Assembly (NCBI GenBank): GCA_024644775.1
Contig: JAHEHB010000197.1
Location: forward strand, 1 to 9,585
Direction of reading: 5' to 3'
From: Deltaproteobacteria bacterium
Lineage (GTDB): Bacteria; Desulfobacterota; Desulfobacteria; Desulfobacterales; SURF-15
Length of the DNA stretch: 9,585 nt
Shown: one piece after another, positions 6,505 through 9,585 of the stretch
Layout: each line of letters starts with the position of its first letter
Numbering within the stretch: position 1 is the first letter of the stretch
The notes under the pieces: generated by a model
What the model was told of the DNA's origin: nothing
Databases searched by the model: none
The model's input: the letters and a program-made list of their open reading frames with translations, nothing else
Made by a program: the position numbers and the translations under genes

Positions 6505-6993
6505 TTGAAATATTCAAAGCGTGAAAAGATCACCGCGCTCTCTATCTTCGTTGGTGCGCTTATCGTGATTTATTCTATTATTCCAAACTATATAGAACTG
6601 GAAGAAGAGTTTGAATTTGTCAGCCTTTCCCCAGCCTTTTTTCCTACGGTTGCCGCTTGGATTATCGCAGGATTGGCTGCCTTACACCTTTTATTGATCA
6701 TGATTCGAGAAAAATCCGGACCTATAAAAAGATCGAGTGAAGCATGGCTGAGTGTTCGTGAAGAAAGGCAAGCATATAAGGCCGCCATCGTGATTGCTGC
6801 CTATGTTTTGTCAATGAAATATATCGGGTTCCTGATATCAACGCCCCTAGCCTTAGCTTGTTTGCTGATACTTCAGGACATTAGAAAGCCAACCAAAATA
6901 GCGATCGTATCGGTATCGGTTACAATTTGTGTTTACTTATTTTTTTTCTTCGTGATGCAGGTCCATTTTCCCAAGGGCCGCGTCTTTGAGTAG
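6505..6993 (+). CDS. tctB: TTT transporter small membrane subunit (TctB family)
   Basis: This 162-aa protein is the small membrane subunit of a tripartite tricarboxylate transporter, working with TctA in the inner membrane. TctB proteins are poorly conserved; the call rests on size, four hydrophobic segments (about 10-28, 42-66, 90-110 and 130-152), the SPAFFPTVAAWIIAGLAALHL motif area typical of the family, an end of the VHFPKGRVFE type, and its place directly before tctA. The start is TTG at 6505, supported by AGAGGAAG (6491-6498) eight or so bases upstream; the next residues are KYSKREK, a positive-inside N terminus. The gap to tctA is 3 nt, so translation is probably coupled. The rare start codon would help keep this subunit low relative to the binding protein. 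Confidence 0.85.
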   Translation: MKYSKREKITALSIFVGALIVIYSIIPNYIELEEEFEFVSLSPAFFPTVAAWIIAGLAALHLLLIMIREKSGPIKRSSEAWLSVREERQAYKAAIVIAAYVLSMKYIGFLISTPLALACLLILQDIRKPTKIAIVSVSVTICVYLFFFFVMQVHFPKGRVFE

Positions 6994-6996
6994 GAA

Positions 6997-8499
6997 ATGA
7001 TAGAGAACCTCATCTCCGGTTTCGAGATCATATTCCATTGGAAGCACCTGATAGCCATTGTGATCGGTTCTTCCCTTGGCCTTGTTGTCGGTGTGATTCC
7101 CGGACTGACAGCCACAATGGCGGTGTCCCTGATACTGCCTTTGACTTTTGATATGGAATTTGTAACGTCCATCATGTTGTTGGTCGGCGCTTACAAAGGG
7201 GGAATATTTGGCGGTTCTATAACAGCGATTCTCCTGAATACTCCCGGTACTCCGGCATCAGCGGCAACGGTACTGGATGGCTATTCATTAACAAAACAAG
7301 GCAAGGGCGTAAAAGCCCTCAAAATGGCCAAATACGCATCCACATTGGGAGATTTCTGTTCGGATCTTGTACTTATTGCCGTTGCCGCACCACTGGCTGC
7401 CATTGCTTTACGATTTGGCCCACCTGAAATTGCCATGCTCATTGCCTTTTCTTTAACCATTGTTGCGGGTGTGGCTGGACGATCTATGGTGAAAGGACTT
7501 GTTTCGGGAACAATCGGGCTGTTGCTTGCGACAGTGGGGCTGGATCCCATTATGACTTCCCGACGCCTGACCTTTAATATCGTTGAACTGGACGGTGGTA
7601 TCTCTCTTATTCCCTTACTCATCGGTCTCTTTGCGTTGTCTGAAGTTCTGTATCAGTTGGGGAGAAAATCTGAAACCCATGCAGATCAGTTCGTAATCAA
7701 GCATTCTTCCGATCCTGCTGATAATCGTGTTTCCTGGGCAGAGCTTAAAGGCTCTTTGCGTACAATTTTCCGCGGAACTGTAATAGGAACTGGAATCGGC
7801 ATCATTCCCGGTATCGGTACCGGGATTGCCTCGTTTATGAGTTATGGCCAAGCCAAAAGGGCTTCCAAGCATCCCGACGAGTTTGGAAGAGGATCTCTTG
7901 AGGGCATTGCTGCTTCAGAGTCCGGCAACAGTGCAGTGGTAGGGGCAACCTTTATCCCTTTGCTGACCATCGGAATTCCCGGTGACATCATTACGGCCGT
8001 CATCATGGGGGCTTTTATGATTCAGGGTTTTATTCCGGGCCCCCTCCTTTTCCGCGATCATGCCAAAATTATCTATGCGATATTTGTTGGCTTTATTATC
8101 TGTGATATCGTATATTACATAATTGGTACAATGACCATGAAGTATGCGGCGTACTTGAGCAAAGTTCCTCGAAATATTCTATTCCCGATCGTATTTATTT
8201 TCTGCGTCGTCGGTTCATATGCCATCCAGCATTCGTTGTTTGATGTAGGAATCATGGTTGTGTTCGGAATTGTCGGGTTCTTTATGTTGAAGTTTGAGTT
8301 CGCCACCGCACCGCTGTTGATCGCATTTATCCTAAGTCCCATTGGTGAGGCGGCGTTGCGACAATCGCTTCTTATGTCAAGCGGTTCATTGGGTATATTT
8401 GTCACCAGACCGATTGCGTGCGGTTTCCTGGTACTGACGGCATTGTCTATTCTCGGAATTATGCGAAGTCACCGCAGGCGGTCTGGTAGTACAAGTTAG
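6997..8499 (+). CDS. tctA: TTT transporter large membrane subunit (TctA family)
   Basis: TctA is the channel-forming subunit of a secondary, ion-gradient-driven carboxylate importer fed by the periplasmic protein TctC. The 500-aa length and about 12 hydrophobic segments fit the family. The characteristic internal duplication is visible: G28-x3-G32-x2-PG (35-36) with LTATMAVSLILPLTF, matched by G264-x-G-x-G-IIPGIGTG (264-276) in the second half. GGSITAILLNTPGTPASAAT (72-91) and SESGNSAVVGATFIPLLTIGIPGD (around 305-331) are the conserved pore signatures. ATG 6997 overlaps nothing and has AGGA just before it, inside the end of tctB. The substrate cannot be read from sequence: citrate, tartrate, phthalate and other carboxylates are known for the family. 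The gene looks intact. Confidence 0.95.
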   Translation: MIENLISGFEIIFHWKHLIAIVIGSSLGLVVGVIPGLTATMAVSLILPLTFDMEFVTSIMLLVGAYKGGIFGGSITAILLNTPGTPASAATVLDGYSLTKQGKGVKALKMAKYASTLGDFCSDLVLIAVAAPLAAIALRFGPPEIAMLIAFSLTIVAGVAGRSMVKGLVSGTIGLLLATVGLDPIMTSRRLTFNIVELDGGISLIPLLIGLFALSEVLYQLGRKSETHADQFVIKHSSDPADNRVSWAELKGSLRTIFRGTVIGTGIGIIPGIGTGIASFMSYGQAKRASKHPDEFGRGSLEGIAASESGNSAVVGATFIPLLTIGIPGDIITAVIMGAFMIQGFIPGPLLFRDHAKIIYAIFVGFIICDIVYYIIGTMTMKYAAYLSKVPRNILFPIVFIFCVVGSYAIQHSLFDVGIMVVFGIVGFFMLKFEFATAPLLIAFILSPIGEAALRQSLLMSSGSLGIFVTRPIACGFLVLTALSILGIMRSHRRRSGSTS

Positions 8500-8511
8500 G
8501 GGCATCGCCCC
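8499..8511 (+). other. Stem-loop at the tctA stop codon
   Basis: GGGGC and GCCCC (5-bp stem, ATC loop) begin on the last base of the tctA stop codon. No T run follows, so it is not a full intrinsic terminator. In TTT operons it could protect the upstream mRNA end or thin out read-through, but that is inference. Directly after it comes an 8-bp tandem repeat (ATTGGAAT twice, 8513-8528). Confidence 0.35.
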
Positions 8512-8543
8512 AATTGGAATATTGGAATATGTTATAGAAATTC

Positions 8544-8595
8544 AGAGACATTTACCGGAGACATTTACCAGAGACATTTACCAGATACATTTAAT
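8544..8595 (+). repeat. Four 13-bp tandem repeats upstream of tctC
   Basis: The units are AGAGACATTTACC (8544-8556), GGAGACATTTACC (8557-8569), AGAGACATTTACC (8570-8582) and the diverged AGATACATTTAAT (8583-8595). The last unit runs into a 10-bp palindrome ATTGATCAAT (8594-8603) directly before the tctC Shine-Dalgarno site. Repeats of this size could vary in copy number or bind a regulator. The shared GAGACATTTACC cores lie on one DNA face only roughly, at 13-bp spacing. Confidence 0.85.
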
Positions 8596-8618
8596 TGATC
8601 AATCAAAAGGAGGCAAAA

Positions 8619-9585
8619 ATGAAAATAGGCAAAAAAAAAGTAGTGATTCTGGTTGCTGCGATGATCGTGGCGAATCTTGCGGTCATGGTAAGCCAAACGC
8701 TTGCTGCGGATTATCCAACGAAAGCAGTGACCATGTATATCCCGTTTTCAGCCGGTGGATCCATGGACACCAGCGCCAGAGTACTTGCTGCCGGGGCTGA
8801 GAAGGTGTTGGGTCACCCATTTGTCATGATTAACAAAACCGGCGGTGCCGGCACGGTGGCGTTGGGTGTATTGGCCAATGAGAAGCCAGACGGGTATATA
8901 CTGTCTGCCGGAACTTCCACAGGGATATTTCGTATTCCGGTTCAGCGAAAGGTGCCTTATAAGCCATTGGCTGACTTTACCCACATTTTTGCATACGCTG
9001 CGGTTTCCTCCGGCGTTGTGGTCAAAGCGGATGCACCCTGGAAGACATGGAAAGAATTTATTGACTATGCTCGAAAAAACAATGGGAAAGTCAAATATTC
9101 GACCACTGGATCTGGGTCTCCCATGCACATTGCCATGGAGGTGGCTGCTGAAACGGAGGGAATCAAACTCATTCACGTACCGTACAAAGGGTCCATGCCG
9201 TCTATGACTGCCGTGTTAGGCGGTCATGTTGAGGCGTGCTCCTCCGGTCCTAAGTTCGTTAGCATGGTTCAGCAAGGACAGCTGCGAGTTCTTGCCGTGC
9301 ATACAAAAGAAAGAATGACCGAATTTCCGGACATCCCGACGTTTCTTAATCTGGGTTACAACTATCTCAATGACACGTTTTTCTCGGTCCATGGACCGGC
9401 GGGTTTAGATCCGGCAATTGTAAAAAAATTGGAGGATGCCTTTGCACAGTCGGTGGACACACCTGAGTTCAAGGATATGACCAAAAAATTCGCCCTTCAG
9501 CCCTTGGAGATCCGCAGTAAGGAGTACACTCAAATTCTTGAGGAAGGATGGCCGAAGCAGGTCAAAATCTTTACGGATTTAGGTA
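8619..9585 (+). CDS. tctC: TTT periplasmic solute-binding protein (TctC/Bug family), 3' end beyond the window
   Basis: This is the extracytoplasmic receptor of the transporter. It binds a carboxylate in the periplasm and delivers it to TctA/TctB. 322 codons are present with no stop; family members are about 320-330 aa, so only the last few residues are missing. An AAGGAGG (8607-8613) five bases before the ATG fixes the start. Residues 1-29 form a signal peptide: KIGKKK, a hydrophobic core, and T27-L-A29 before a likely cleavage. Mature-protein signatures are YPTKAVTMYIPFSAGGSMD (32-50, with D50 expected to contact the ligand carboxylate region), NKTGGAGTVA, PDGYIL, YSTTGSGSPMHIAMEV and HVPYKGSMPSMTAVLGGHVE. 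The absence of a Cys after the signal suggests a soluble rather than lipid-anchored protein. It lies 119 nt after tctA, possibly with separate expression control. Confidence 0.95.
   Translation, partial: MKIGKKKVVILVAAMIVANLAVMVSQTLAADYPTKAVTMYIPFSAGGSMDTSARVLAAGAEKVLGHPFVMINKTGGAGTVALGVLANEKPDGYILSAGTSTGIFRIPVQRKVPYKPLADFTHIFAYAAVSSGVVVKADAPWKTWKEFIDYARKNNGKVKYSTTGSGSPMHIAMEVAAETEGIKLIHVPYKGSMPSMTAVLGGHVEACSSGPKFVSMVQQGQLRVLAVHTKERMTEFPDIPTFLNLGYNYLNDTFFSVHGPAGLDPAIVKKLEDAFAQSVDTPEFKDMTKKFALQPLEIRSKEYTQILEEGWPKQVKIFTDLG

Noticed and set aside
5985..6517. Short open frames on both strands (5985-6290 minus, 6131-6355 plus, 6183-6395 plus, 6290-6517 minus)
   Set aside because: Their products mirror the GTCGAAC and CGAA repeats, overlap one another and have no ribosome binding sites or known domains.
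8544..8595. CRISPR array
   Set aside because: The 13-bp units are directly adjacent with no spacers, and no cas gene is present.
8522..9207. Open frames at 8522-8800 plus, 8748-9176 minus and 8845-9207 plus
   Set aside because: They are out-of-frame shadows of tctC, whose own frame has a signal peptide, a strong ribosome binding site and family motifs throughout.

Overview
The window looks like chromosomal DNA of an anaerobic, probably sulfate-reducing or syntrophic bacterium of the Desulfobacterota (former Deltaproteobacteria). This is an inference. It rests on an orphan molybdopterin oxidoreductase, a tripartite tricarboxylate transporter (TTT), a DUF169 gene remnant, and an intergenic region built from GTCGAAC-type and CGAA-loop inverted repeats of the kind I associate with that phylum. 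No rRNA or tRNA gene is present to confirm it.

Left part (1-2391, + strand): the possible tail of an upstream gene, then miaA (tRNA A37 dimethylallyltransferase), followed after 10 nt by a 12-helix MFS carrier, probably of an organic anion. The two are likely co-transcribed.

Middle part (2514-5922, - strand): a likely three-gene operon transcribed right to left. A promoter (CTGACA, 18 nt, TATAAT) and a Shine-Dalgarno site precede a cytoplasmic 687-aa molybdopterin/4Fe-4S enzyme with a Cys metal ligand and no recognisable partner subunits. Its stop overlaps (ATGA) the start of a DUF169 gene. That gene has lost its central part: only about 49 N-terminal and 51 C-terminal codons survive, in different frames. 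A stand-alone amidohydrolase-2 TIM-barrel protein follows. The MFS gene and this operon are convergent.

Intergenic block (5838-6504): no convincing gene, but an imperfect palindrome of about 200 bp and several small CGAA/UUCG hairpins. It separates the operon from a divergent one.

Right part (6505-9585, + strand): a TTT carboxylate uptake system in the order tctB (TTG start), tctA, tctC. A stem-loop at the tctA stop and four 13-bp tandem repeats lie between tctA and tctC. TctC is a secreted solute-binding protein of the Bug family and runs off the right edge after 322 codons.

Taken together, two carboxylate-type transporters flank a small catabolic-looking enzyme operon. A plausible but unproven reading is uptake of an organic acid (TTT, MFS) and its transformation by the Mo/W enzyme and the amidohydrolase-type hydrolase or decarboxylase. 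The most notable points are the decayed DUF169 gene, the orphan Mo/W enzyme and the repeat-rich intergenic block.
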